7,015 nt of DNA from a bacterium (GCA_029939815.1 JAOZSF010000101.1:1-7015), one strand, 5' to 3'; counted from the first letter of the stretch, positions 1 through 6,900 are shown. The notes: generated by a model from the letters alone, not told the origin. Translations and numbers: made by a program.

Positions 1-389
1 TTCCCGGTTTTCTTAAAATCCTTCTCTATAAACGGTGTTAATGACTGAATAAATCCCTGATCAATGAAGGCGCCGATCTTTCTACCGTAAAGATAAAACA
101 CATCAGGAGCCAGTCCGCCGGCTATAGCAAGATATTCATTGCCTTCCGCGGCATCGCCCTCAAGTTTCAATGTAGATGAAATTTCAACATTTATATTTGT
201 GTATTTATTTAAAAAATAATGAAATACAGCTAATCTTGCCATTTCAGGCGGCCAGGTCGTATGGACATCAGGTATCCAGGAAATACGAATAGTAACATTA
301 CTGTTTGAATTATTTTTAACTGTTCCGAACGAAACTGATGATATAAAGATAAAAAAGCAAATAATATAAAGAGAAAAGATTTTTAACAT
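1..389 (-). CDS. Extracellular solute-binding protein of an ABC transporter (N-terminal part, runs off left edge)
   Basis: This minus-strand frame stays open from an ATG at 389-387 to the window edge, giving 129 codons of a longer protein. Residues 1-22 are a Sec-type signal peptide: Lys3, a hydrophobic core (IFSLYIICFFIFI), then a small-residue region ending SSVSFG. There is no lipobox, so it is probably a soluble periplasmic protein. The mature part starts with a beta strand (VTIRISWIPD) and has the family-typical segment GGLAPDVFYLYG (residues 91-102), then a stretch about facing the end of the chain (FIDQGFIQSLTPFIEKD). This matches the N-terminal lobe of family 1 sugar- or oligosaccharide-binding proteins (SBP_bac_1, MalE/UgpB-like); complete members are about 400-450 residues. 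The ligand cannot be told from this part. An in-frame stop lies two codons upstream of the ATG, so the start is fixed. It begins one base after the stop of the Rrf2 gene, with no clear ribosome binding site, so translation may be coupled. Confidence 0.8.
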   Translation of the reverse strand, partial: MLKIFSLYIICFFIFISSVSFGTVKNNSNSNVTIRISWIPDVHTTWPPEMARLAVFHYFLNKYTNINVEISSTLKLEGDAAEGNEYLAIAGGLAPDVFYLYGRKIGAFIDQGFIQSLTPFIEKDFKKTG

Positions 390-390
390 A

Positions 391-804
391 TTACTTAAAT
401 ACTTTTGCCTGTTTATCTATTGTTGTCTTTTTTAAATATTTGTTAACTTCTTTTTGAATGTTTCTCAAAAGCGCTGAAATTACGCAAACATCTCCGGAGC
501 ACGCAGGCGTTTCAAGTAAACATGTTGAAGTTGGAACCGGTCCTTCAATCACTTCATAAATTTCAAGTAAAGTCACCTCGTTTGCAGGTTTCATTAATAA
601 AAAACCCCCATTCGGACCCCTGAGAGATTTTAATAACCCAACGTGCGTAAGCCGCTGCATAACTTTTGATAGATGAGCTGCGGAAACATTAAACCTTTTG
701 GCAATTTTAGCTGTTGATACTGGCTGTTCAGGATTAGCGGCAATATAAATCATTGCGTGCAGAGCCAGAGTTGTTGCTTCGGATATTTTTAGGATTGTGC
801 CCAT
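391..804 (-). CDS. Rrf2-family transcriptional regulator, probable Fe-S cluster sensor
   Basis: A 137-residue protein, a normal length for the Rrf2 family (IscR, NsrR, RirA, CymR relatives). The N-terminus (LKISEATTLALHAMIYIA) is the typical first helix. Residues 30-54 form the winged helix-turn-helix (STAKIAKRFNV then SAAHLSKVMQRL), and residues 61-70 (LRGPNGGFLL) are the characteristic wing. Helix EIYEVIEG (81-88) precedes three cysteines, Cys95, Cys102 and Cys107, placed like the cluster ligands of IscR and NsrR but spaced C-X6-C-X4-C. By family knowledge, such proteins bind a [2Fe-2S] or [4Fe-4S] cluster and switch DNA binding with iron, redox or nitric-oxide state. Which signal applies here cannot be read from the sequence. 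A lysine-rich tail ends the protein. The gene is divergent from fbaA and is followed after one base by a solute-binding protein gene. A well-formed leftward promoter (871-899) overlaps an operator-like palindrome, suggesting autoregulation. The ribosome binding site is weak (AAAGAA). Confidence 0.9.
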   Translation of the reverse strand: MGTILKISEATTLALHAMIYIAANPEQPVSTAKIAKRFNVSAAHLSKVMQRLTHVGLLKSLRGPNGGFLLMKPANEVTLLEIYEVIEGPVPTSTCLLETPACSGDVCVISALLRNIQKEVNKYLKKTTIDKQAKVFK

Positions 805-859
805 GGTTTCTTTATGTGAGGGTTATTAATATTATAGCGGTTTTTCGTCAATTAAATAC

Positions 860-879
860 TACTATACCATATTATATCA
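860..879. promoter_or_regulatory. Operator-like imperfect palindrome over the Rrf2 gene -10 box
   Basis: Read leftward the site is TGATATAATATGGTATAGTA. It matches the perfect palindrome in the cimA promoter (2204-2223) at 14 of 20 positions, with TATAAT and TATAGTA in identical places, so the -10 box sits at the same offset in both promoters. The plus-strand left half-site TACTATA is perfect; the right half (TATATCA) matches TATAGTA at 5 of 7. Autoregulation by the Rrf2 protein is an inference from position and from common family behaviour. Confidence 0.45.
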
Positions 880-899
880 AATAAAACCGCTTTTTTCAA
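871..899 (-). promoter_or_regulatory. Predicted sigma-70-type promoter for the Rrf2 gene
   Basis: On the minus strand, TTGAAA (899-894) and a perfect TATAAT (876-871) are separated by exactly 17 bp. Transcription would start near 865-863, leaving a leader of about 60 nt before the ATG at 804. A second TATAAT at 836-831 has no good -35 hexamer and is a weaker candidate. The -10 box lies inside the operator-like palindrome at 860-879. Confidence 0.6.
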
Positions 900-912
900 C
901 TGAAAGAATAAC

Positions 913-941
913 TTGCAATTATTAGCCGTTTTTTATAAAAT
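913..941 (+). promoter_or_regulatory. Predicted sigma-70-type promoter for fbaA
   Basis: TTGCAA (913-918) and TAAAAT (936-941) are spaced by 17 bp, which puts the start of transcription near 948 and gives a leader of roughly 57 nt. The -35 hexamer is identical to that of the cimA promoter. TATAAA at 934-939 is an alternative -10 but with only 15 bp spacing. The promoter is back-to-back with the leftward Rrf2 promoter; the two -35 boxes are 13 bp apart. Confidence 0.5.
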
Positions 942-950
942 ATATTAAAC

Positions 951-970
951 AACAGTAATATTATATAGTA
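951..970. promoter_or_regulatory. Possible operator in the fbaA leader, related to the cimA palindrome
   Basis: AACAGTAATATTATATAGTA matches the cimA palindrome at 13 of 20 positions. The right half-site TATAGTA (964-970) is perfect and the left half is degenerate (4 of 7). It lies just downstream of the predicted fbaA transcription start, a position where a bound repressor would block transcription. The stretch is almost pure A/T, so chance similarity is a real possibility. Confidence 0.3.
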
Positions 971-991
971 AACTTTTAATTTTAAAATACT

Positions 992-997
992 AAAGGA
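992..997 (+). promoter_or_regulatory. Ribosome binding site of fbaA
   Basis: AAAGGA ends 7 bases before the ATG at 1005. It is the only clear Shine-Dalgarno sequence in the window; the other genes start without a good one. Confidence 0.7.
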
Positions 998-1004
998 TAA
1001 AACA

Positions 1005-2084
1005 ATGTCAGAAAAAATACTCGATAAAGTTAAACCAGGCGTGCTTTCAGGTAAAGATGTTCAGGAAGTCTTCAGAATCGCTAAAGAAAATTTATTCGCT
1101 CTTCCGGCCGTGAATATCGTTAATTCAGATTCCGCTAATGGCGTTATGGAAGCAGCTGCAAAAGTAAACTCCCCTGTTATTATTCAACTTTCAAACGGCG
1201 GAGGAGCTTTCTTTGCCGGAAAAGGGCTTAAGCTTGAAGGTCAGCAGTCACAAATTCTTGGCTGTATTTCCGCCGCAAAACATATTCATCTTTTGGCTGA
1301 ACAGTATGGTGTTCCGGTAATTCTCCATACAGATCACGCAGCAAAAAAACTGCTGCCGTGGATTGACGGACTCCTCGATGCAGGCGAAAAACATTTCGCG
1401 GAAACAGGAAAACCTTTATTCTCTTCTCACATGTTAGACCTTTCAGAAGAAACACTTGAAGAAAATATCGAAATCTCATGCAAATATCTCGAACGTATGT
1501 GTAAACTCGGAATGACACTTGAAATCGAACTCGGCTGTACAGGCGGCGAAGAAGACGGCGTTGACAACACAGGAATGGATGCTTCAGAACTTTATACCCA
1601 GCCGGAAGATGTTGCTTATGCTTATGAAAAACTAAGCGCGATAAGTGATCAGTTCACTGTAGCTGCTTCTTTTGGAAATGTTCACGGAGTTTACAAACCC
1701 GGTAATGTCAAATTAACACCTAAAATTCTTGATAATTCTCAAAAATTTATTCAGGAAAAATTTAACACTCCTGAAAAACCGGTTGATTTCGTATTCCACG
1801 GCGGCTCCGGTTCTTCTCCGGAAGAAATCAAAGAAGCTATTTCTTACGGCGTAATTAAAATGAATATTGATACCGATACGCAATGGGCAACATGGATTGG
1901 TGTGAAAGACTATTACGTTGAAAACGAAGCTTATCTCCAAACTCAGATCGGTAACCCGGAAGGCGAAGACAAACCGAATAAAAAGAAATACGATCCGCGT
2001 GTATGGCTGAGAAAAGCTCAGGAATCTATGGTTGCAAGAGTAATTCGCGCATTTGAAGAACTCAACGCAATTGATAGAAACTAA
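1005..2084 (+). CDS. fbaA: Class II (zinc-dependent) fructose-bisphosphate aldolase, FbaA type
   Basis: The 359-residue protein reversibly cleaves fructose 1,6-bisphosphate to dihydroxyacetone phosphate and glyceraldehyde 3-phosphate in cytoplasmic glycolysis and gluconeogenesis. It is full length and close to the E. coli FbaA (class IIA) form. Visible active-site residues, numbered about one higher than in E. coli, are Asp110 (catalytic) and His111 (zinc) in HTDHAAKKLLPWIDGLL; Glu175 in the TLEIELG strand and the mobile loop GGEEDGVDN (180-188) with Glu182/Glu183; zinc ligands His227 (GNVHGVYKPGN) and His265 (FHGGSGS); and the phosphate/substrate site NIDTDTQWATW near 287-297. The C-terminal extension (to 359) is that of the long class IIA enzymes. 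The start is supported by the AAAGGA site at 992-997. The gene has its own promoter and a strong terminator at 2116-2147, so it is probably monocistronic. Nothing is missing or broken. Confidence in function is very high. Confidence 0.98.
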   Translation: MSEKILDKVKPGVLSGKDVQEVFRIAKENLFALPAVNIVNSDSANGVMEAAAKVNSPVIIQLSNGGGAFFAGKGLKLEGQQSQILGCISAAKHIHLLAEQYGVPVILHTDHAAKKLLPWIDGLLDAGEKHFAETGKPLFSSHMLDLSEETLEENIEISCKYLERMCKLGMTLEIELGCTGGEEDGVDNTGMDASELYTQPEDVAYAYEKLSAISDQFTVAASFGNVHGVYKPGNVKLTPKILDNSQKFIQEKFNTPEKPVDFVFHGGSGSSPEEIKEAISYGVIKMNIDTDTQWATWIGVKDYYVENEAYLQTQIGNPEGEDKPNKKKYDPRVWLRKAQESMVARVIRAFEELNAIDRN

Positions 2085-2115
2085 TTAATTAAATAAAATT
2101 TCTGCTTTGAAAATT

Positions 2116-2147
2116 AAGCCGGCGGAAATTTTCCGTCGGCTTTTTTT
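2116..2147 (+). terminator. Intrinsic terminator of fbaA
   Basis: A GC-rich stem, AAGCCGGCGGAA paired with TTCCGTCGGCTT (one G-U wobble, three-base loop), runs straight into seven T residues (2141-2147). It begins about 31 bp after the fbaA stop, separating fbaA from the cimA promoter region. Confidence 0.93.
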
Positions 2148-2183
2148 GGCTAAAGAAAAGAAACGGCAAAACTGCTGATTAAA

Positions 2184-2212
2184 TTGCAAAAAAATGTATT
2201 TTTTACTATAAT
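2184..2212 (+). promoter_or_regulatory. Strong sigma-70-type promoter for the cimA-valS unit
   Basis: TTGCAA (2184-2189) and a perfect TATAAT (2207-2212) are 17 bp apart, the best promoter on the plus strand. Transcription would start near 2219, giving a leader of about 100 nt. The -10 box lies within the left arm of the palindrome at 2204-2223, so a protein bound there would compete with RNA polymerase. Confidence 0.7.
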
Positions 2213-2223
2213 CCATTATAGTA
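2204..2223. promoter_or_regulatory. Perfect 20-bp palindromic operator candidate over the cimA -10 box
   Basis: TACTATAATCCATTATAGTA has two perfect 9-bp arms around a 2-bp centre and covers the -10 box and predicted start site. Size and symmetry fit a homodimeric winged-helix regulator. Related sequences lie at 860-879 and 951-970, both beside the Rrf2 gene, which makes that protein the first candidate to bind it. Confidence 0.55.
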
Positions 2224-2241
2224 TTTAACTGAAAACATCGT

Positions 2242-2269
2242 GTTTCTAACCGGATTTCCGGTTGGAAAT
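2242..2269 (+). promoter_or_regulatory. Leader hairpin upstream of cimA with an alternative fold
   Basis: In the predicted transcript, GTTTCTAACCGG (2242-2253) pairs with CCGGTTGGAAAT (2258-2269) around an ATTT loop, 12 pairs including two G-U wobbles. The inner part overlaps a second perfect stem, GGATTTCC (2252-2259) with GGAAATCC (2264-2271) around GGTT. The two folds cannot form together. No T-tract follows, so this is not an ordinary terminator. Function is unknown; mRNA stabilisation or leader regulation are options. Confidence 0.45.
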
Positions 2270-2293
2270 CCAAATAATAGTGGAATCAGCCAA

Positions 2294-2338
2294 ATGCGCT
2301 ATAGTAATTTACTTAAAACAAAATGGACAATGTTATGA
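2294..2338 (+). CDS. Possible 14-codon leader ORF overlapping a cimA start
   Basis: The frame encodes MRYSNLLKTKWTML and ends in TGA at 2336-2338, overlapping the ATG at 2335-2337 as ATGA, the arrangement typical of translational coupling. A modest GGA (2282-2284) lies 9 bases upstream of its ATG. Three of its 14 codons are leucine (TTA, CTT, TTA), but there is no run of regulatory codons and no downstream attenuator. It is too short to trust on coding statistics, and it would be irrelevant if cimA starts at 2323. Confidence 0.25.
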   Translation: MRYSNLLKTKWTML

Positions 2339-3903
2339 AAAAGAAAAAAGTTTATATTTATGACGCTTTGCTCAGGGACGGCTCTCAAGGCGAAGGAGTA
2401 AGTTTCTCAAGCACAGACAAAATCCTTCTCGCAAGAAAACTTGACGATTTCGGTGTCGATTATATTGAAGGCGGATGGCCAGGCTCAAACCCGAAAGATA
2501 TTGAATTTTTTCAACTTATTAAAAATGAAAAATTAAAACATGCTAAAATTGCCGCTTTCGGTTCTACAAGACATGCTAAAAATAAAGCCGAAGAAGATCC
2601 TAATTTGCTGAAACTTATTGAAGCCGAAACCCCGGTCGTTACTATCTTCGGTAAATGCTGGATGCTTCATGTCAAAGAAGCTCTCAGAGTTGACCCGGAA
2701 ACTAATCTTGCAATGGTCTCTGATTCAGTTAAATTTCTTAAAAGTCACGGTAGAGAAGTTGTTTTTGACGCAGAACACTTTTTCGACGGATATAAAGATG
2801 ACCCGTATTACGCGATGACTGTCCTAGCAGCAGCTGAAGAAGCAGGCGCGGACTGTTTTTCTCTTTGCGACACAAATGGTGGATGTATTCCTCAGGAAAT
2901 TTGTTCGATTGTTATGGATGTATGCAGTAAATTCAAAAATACTCCCATCGGTTTTCATGGCCATAATGATTCCGCTTGCGGAGTCGCTAATTCTCTTATG
3001 GCTGTGGCTGCCGGTGCGGTTCACATTCAAGGAACAATGAACGGCGTTGGTGAAAGATGCGGAAATGCTGATCTTTCGGCTATCATTCCCGCTCTTGAAT
3101 TAAAAATGAACTGCGAAACATCTGCTGATATTTCAAAACTAACTGACGTTAGCAGATATGTTGACGAAATTGCTAACCTGGCTCATAATAAACGACAGCC
3201 GTACACAGGTTTAAGCGCGTTTGCTCACAAAGGCGGAATTCACGTCAGCGCGATGCAGCGAAATGAAAAAACTTACGAACACATTTCACCGACAACCGTT
3301 GGCAATAAAAGAAGAATTTTAATTTCTGAGCAAAGCGGCAGGGCAAACATTCTTTTCAAAGCAAAAGAAATGGGCTTCGACGTTGATGCTAAAAGTGATG
3401 AAATTAAACAACTCGTTGAAGAAATTAAGCAACGCGAACATAACGGTTACGAATACGAAGCCGCAGACGCAAGCTTTGAATTGTTATTAAAAAAAGCTCT
3501 CGGCAGTCATTCTTCGCCATTTGAAGTTCTTGCTTTTCGCGTTATTGATGAAGATAAATGCGATGCTATAATTTCTGAAGCTACGGTTAAAGTTCGGGTT
3601 AAAGGTGTTGAAGAACTAACCGCCGCGGAAGGCGATGGACCTGTTAACGCGCTTGACGTTGCTTTGCGCAAGGCACTAATGCCATTCTTCCCTATCCTGG
3701 AAAAAATTAAACTTATTGATTATAAAGTTCGCGTGCTTCCGGGGAATAAAGATTCAGGTACCGCGGCAAAAGTTCGTGTTCTTGTAGAATCAACAGACGG
3801 AAAAAACGTCTGGGGAAACGTTGGTGTTTCAACCAATATAATTGAAGCATCTTATGAAGCATTAATCGATTCTATTGAATACAAATTACTGAAAGAAATT
3901 TAA
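2335..3903 (+). CDS. cimA: (R)-citramalate synthase, CimA type of the 2-isopropylmalate synthase family
   Basis: The enzyme condenses pyruvate with acetyl-CoA to (R)-citramalate, the entry to threonine-independent isoleucine synthesis, in the cytoplasm. Numbering from the ATG at 2335 (522 residues): Arg14-Asp15 of LLRDGSQGEG are the catalytic/metal pair of the DRE-TIM barrel; YIEGGWPGSNPKD (44-56) and EHFFDGYK (147-154) are hallmarks of the long citramalate synthase group rather than LeuA; FHGHND (207-212) gives metal ligands His208 and His210; GVGERCGN is at 237-244 and FAHKGGIH at 296-303. Residues from about 375 form the C-terminal regulatory (LeuA dimer) domain, usually the site of end-product feedback. 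The frame also has an ATG at 2323, adding MDNV. I prefer 2335 because families start at about MKKVYIYD and a GGA lies 7 bases upstream, whereas 2323 has no ribosome site. valS follows after 18 bp, so the two are probably cotranscribed. Homocitrate or isopropylmalate synthase is less likely. Confidence 0.93.
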   Translation: MKKKKVYIYDALLRDGSQGEGVSFSSTDKILLARKLDDFGVDYIEGGWPGSNPKDIEFFQLIKNEKLKHAKIAAFGSTRHAKNKAEEDPNLLKLIEAETPVVTIFGKCWMLHVKEALRVDPETNLAMVSDSVKFLKSHGREVVFDAEHFFDGYKDDPYYAMTVLAAAEEAGADCFSLCDTNGGCIPQEICSIVMDVCSKFKNTPIGFHGHNDSACGVANSLMAVAAGAVHIQGTMNGVGERCGNADLSAIIPALELKMNCETSADISKLTDVSRYVDEIANLAHNKRQPYTGLSAFAHKGGIHVSAMQRNEKTYEHISPTTVGNKRRILISEQSGRANILFKAKEMGFDVDAKSDEIKQLVEEIKQREHNGYEYEAADASFELLLKKALGSHSSPFEVLAFRVIDEDKCDAIISEATVKVRVKGVEELTAAEGDGPVNALDVALRKALMPFFPILEKIKLIDYKVRVLPGNKDSGTAAKVRVLVESTDGKNVWGNVGVSTNIIEASYEALIDSIEYKLLKEI

Positions 3904-3921
3904 AAATTTATAAAATATATT

Positions 3922-6900
3922 ATGGAAATTCCTAAACAATTTAATCCGGGAGATATTGAAGCCCGGACATATAAAGCATGGGAAAAAATTAACTCTTTTC
4001 ACGCGGAACCTGATAACTCTAAAAATCCGTTCTGTATTGTTATTCCTCCACCAAATGTTACCGGCGCGCTTCACCTCGGTCACGCGATTAATGACACTTT
4101 GCAGGATATCGTTACCCGATACAGGAAAATGCAGGGCGATAACGCTGTATGGATTCCGGGTACAGACCATGCCGGAATAGCAACTCAGGCAGTTGTAGAA
4201 AAAAAACTCTTCGAGGAAGAAGGAAAAACACGGCACGATATCGGTCGCGAAGCCCTCGTTGACAGAATCTGGCAGTGGAAAGAAAAATTCGGAAACCGTA
4301 TCGTTGAACAGTTGAAATCGATGGGCTGCTCATGCGACTGGGAACGAATTCGCTTTACCCTCGATGACCAATGTGCTACCGCGGTTCGCCATACTTTTTT
4401 TAAAATGTTCAGCGATGGATTAATTTACCGCGGAACGCGACTTGTTAACTGGGATACTGTTCTTCACACCGCGGTTTCTGATGATGAAGTTTATCATGAA
4501 ACAGTTCAGGCGAATTTATGGTATTATTGGTATCCGGTAAAAGATTCCGATGAAAAACTGCTTATCGCGACTACTCGGCCCGAAACTATGCTCGGTGATT
4601 CCGCCGTTGCTGTTCATCCCGAAGACGAACGCTATAAACATCTTATTGGAAAAACTGTTGTTCTTCCGCTCTCAAATCGCGAAATTCCGATTATTGCGGA
4701 TGACCAGCTTGTTAATCGCGAATTTGGAACCGGATGTGTTAAAGTCACTCCCGCGCATGACCCGAATGATTATGAATGTGGGCTCCGTCATAATCTTGAG
4801 ATGATAAATATTTTAAATCCTGATGGAACAATAAATAAAAACGGCGGAAAATACGCCGGAATGAAAAAAAATGAAGTCCGGAAAGCAGTTCTTGAAGACC
4901 TTAAATCTCTCGGTCTCTTTGAAAAAGAAGAACCTTACGAAACTCAAATTGGGCACTCCGACCGCTCAAAAACTCCGATAGAACCTTATCTTTCAGAACA
5001 GTGGTTCATTAAAATGGCTGATCTTGCCGAAGAAGCGATTCGTGTTGTTTCAGAGGGAAAAATTAATTTCCATCCGCCGCGCTATGCTAAAATGTATATC
5101 GACTGGCTCTCGGAAAAAAGGGACTGGCCTATCAGTCGGCAATTATGGTGGGGCCACCGGATTCCTATTTGGACAAACGAGATCAATGTTCCCGAAAACA
5201 TAGATTTAGATAATATTGATTCAGCAAATCCAAGTCCTGAAATTATTTCCGCTATTGATAACTTCTTAGAAACAAATATTGAAGAAAAATTAAAATCTTT
5301 CAGTACTAAATGCTCTTTCTCCGTTGCCGCACATCCGGATAAATCAAATTGTGTTCGCGTCTATATTTGTCCGGAAAGTGATGATGAAGAAATAAAATCA
5401 TTTCTTGATGATAATAATTTTAAACAGGAAGATGATGTTCTCGATACTTGGTTCAGTTCCGCTTTATGGCCTCATTCAACCCTCGGCTGGCCTGATAAAA
5501 CACCTGAACTTGATTACTGGTACCCGACAAGCGTTCTTATAACTTCGCGCGATATCGTTACTCTCTGGGTTGCGAGAATGGTTATGATGGGACTTTACAA
5601 TATGGGAGATGTTCCTTTTCATGATGTTGTTATTCATGTAAAAATTCTTGACGGGCAGGGACAAACTATGTCTAAATCAAAAGGTAACGGCGTTGACCCT
5701 ATCGATATTATTCAGCAGTACGGCGTTGACGCATTGCGCTTTTCCGTTGCGAATATGTCAACGGAAACTCAGGATGTTCGCGTTCCCGTTCTTTACAAAT
5801 GCCCACACTGTGAAAAGCTGACTCCGCAGACGATGGAAAATATGACTTTGAAATCTTTTGACTGCCCGCAATGCAAAAAAACTATGGCGACAAGATGGGC
5901 TGATGAAGAAACTCAACATAAATTCGGACTCGCTTTGCTTACAAGCGATAAATTTGAAATAGGAAGAAATTTCGCGAATAAAATATGGAATGCCGGACGT
6001 TTCGCTCTTCTGAATCTTGAAGAAGGAATTCCTGTTCTTTCACCGAAAGAACTTCACGAAAAATTCTCAAATAATTCCGATGGAAATTTAACATCCGATG
6101 AGCAATGGATTCTCGAGCAGCTTGCTCAAGCAACGATTTCCGCCACGAACGCGATTGAAGAGTTTCATTTTCACGATTATGCGGCGGGACTTTATGATTT
6201 TCTGTGGAATAAATTCTGTGACTGGTATCTTGAGGCAATCAAACCCGCTCTTTACGGTGATTCCCCGGAAAATAAACGCCGGGCACAAATTGTTCTCGCG
6301 TGTGTTCTTAATGAAATTACGCGTCTGATTCAACCGGTTATGCCGTATTTAAGTGAAGAATTGTATAAATTACTTCATCAAACGGTTGGCGATGAAAATG
6401 TTTCTATGGCTTTGAAATCAGAATGGCCCGCTGCCAAAACAGGATTTTGTTCTAAAGAAAAAATGAATCTCGTTTCTGAAAAATATGAACTCATTAAACT
6501 CGGCAGAAGTTTAAGAAGTGAATTTAATATTCAGCCGGGTGTAAAAGTTAATTTTGTTATTAAACCTGTTTCATCCGAAACAGCGGAATTTCTTAAAAAC
6601 GAAAGCGAAACCCTTAAACGTTTCCTTACCGCTTCAGAAATAAATATTGATGAAAATTTTGCTCCGGAATCTCCGCTGCCAAGCGAAATCGGCGATATAG
6701 CAACAATTTATCTCTGCCTCGACAGCGCAATTGATATGTCTGCGGAAACCAAGCGAATAGGAAAACAAATTGATAAATTAAACTCATATATTAATTCGCT
6801 TGAGAAAAAACTCGGCAATGAAAGATTCGTTGACAACGCTCCAAAAGAAATCGTTGATGCCGAACGAGGTCGCCTTGAAGAAGCAAAAGAGAAAATAGAA

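Noticed and set aside
831..836. Second TATAAT for the Rrf2 gene
   Set aside because: No acceptable -35 hexamer lies 16-18 bp upstream; TTGACG in the leader is only 9 bp away.
1228..1518. Antisense open frame inside fbaA
   Set aside because: It lies opposite highly conserved aldolase active-site sequence and has no recognisable domain or ribosome site.
2085..2273. Minus-strand open frame across the fbaA-cimA spacer
   Set aside because: It passes through the terminator, promoter and palindrome, has no recognisable protein features, and its composition (Phe, Lys, Gln runs) reflects AT-rich spacer.
2300..2306. Isolated TATAGTA half-site in the cimA leader
   Set aside because: The expected partner half at 2287-2293 matches at only 2 of 7 positions, and a single 7-mer is expected by chance in AT-rich spacer.
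2219..2322. T-box or known amino-acid riboswitch upstream of cimA-valS
   Set aside because: The leader is only about 100 nt, has no T-box core sequence and no terminator/antiterminator pair.
3904..3921. Separate promoter or ribosome binding site for valS in the cimA-valS gap
   Set aside because: The 18-bp AT-only gap is too short for a promoter and has no purine-rich Shine-Dalgarno sequence.
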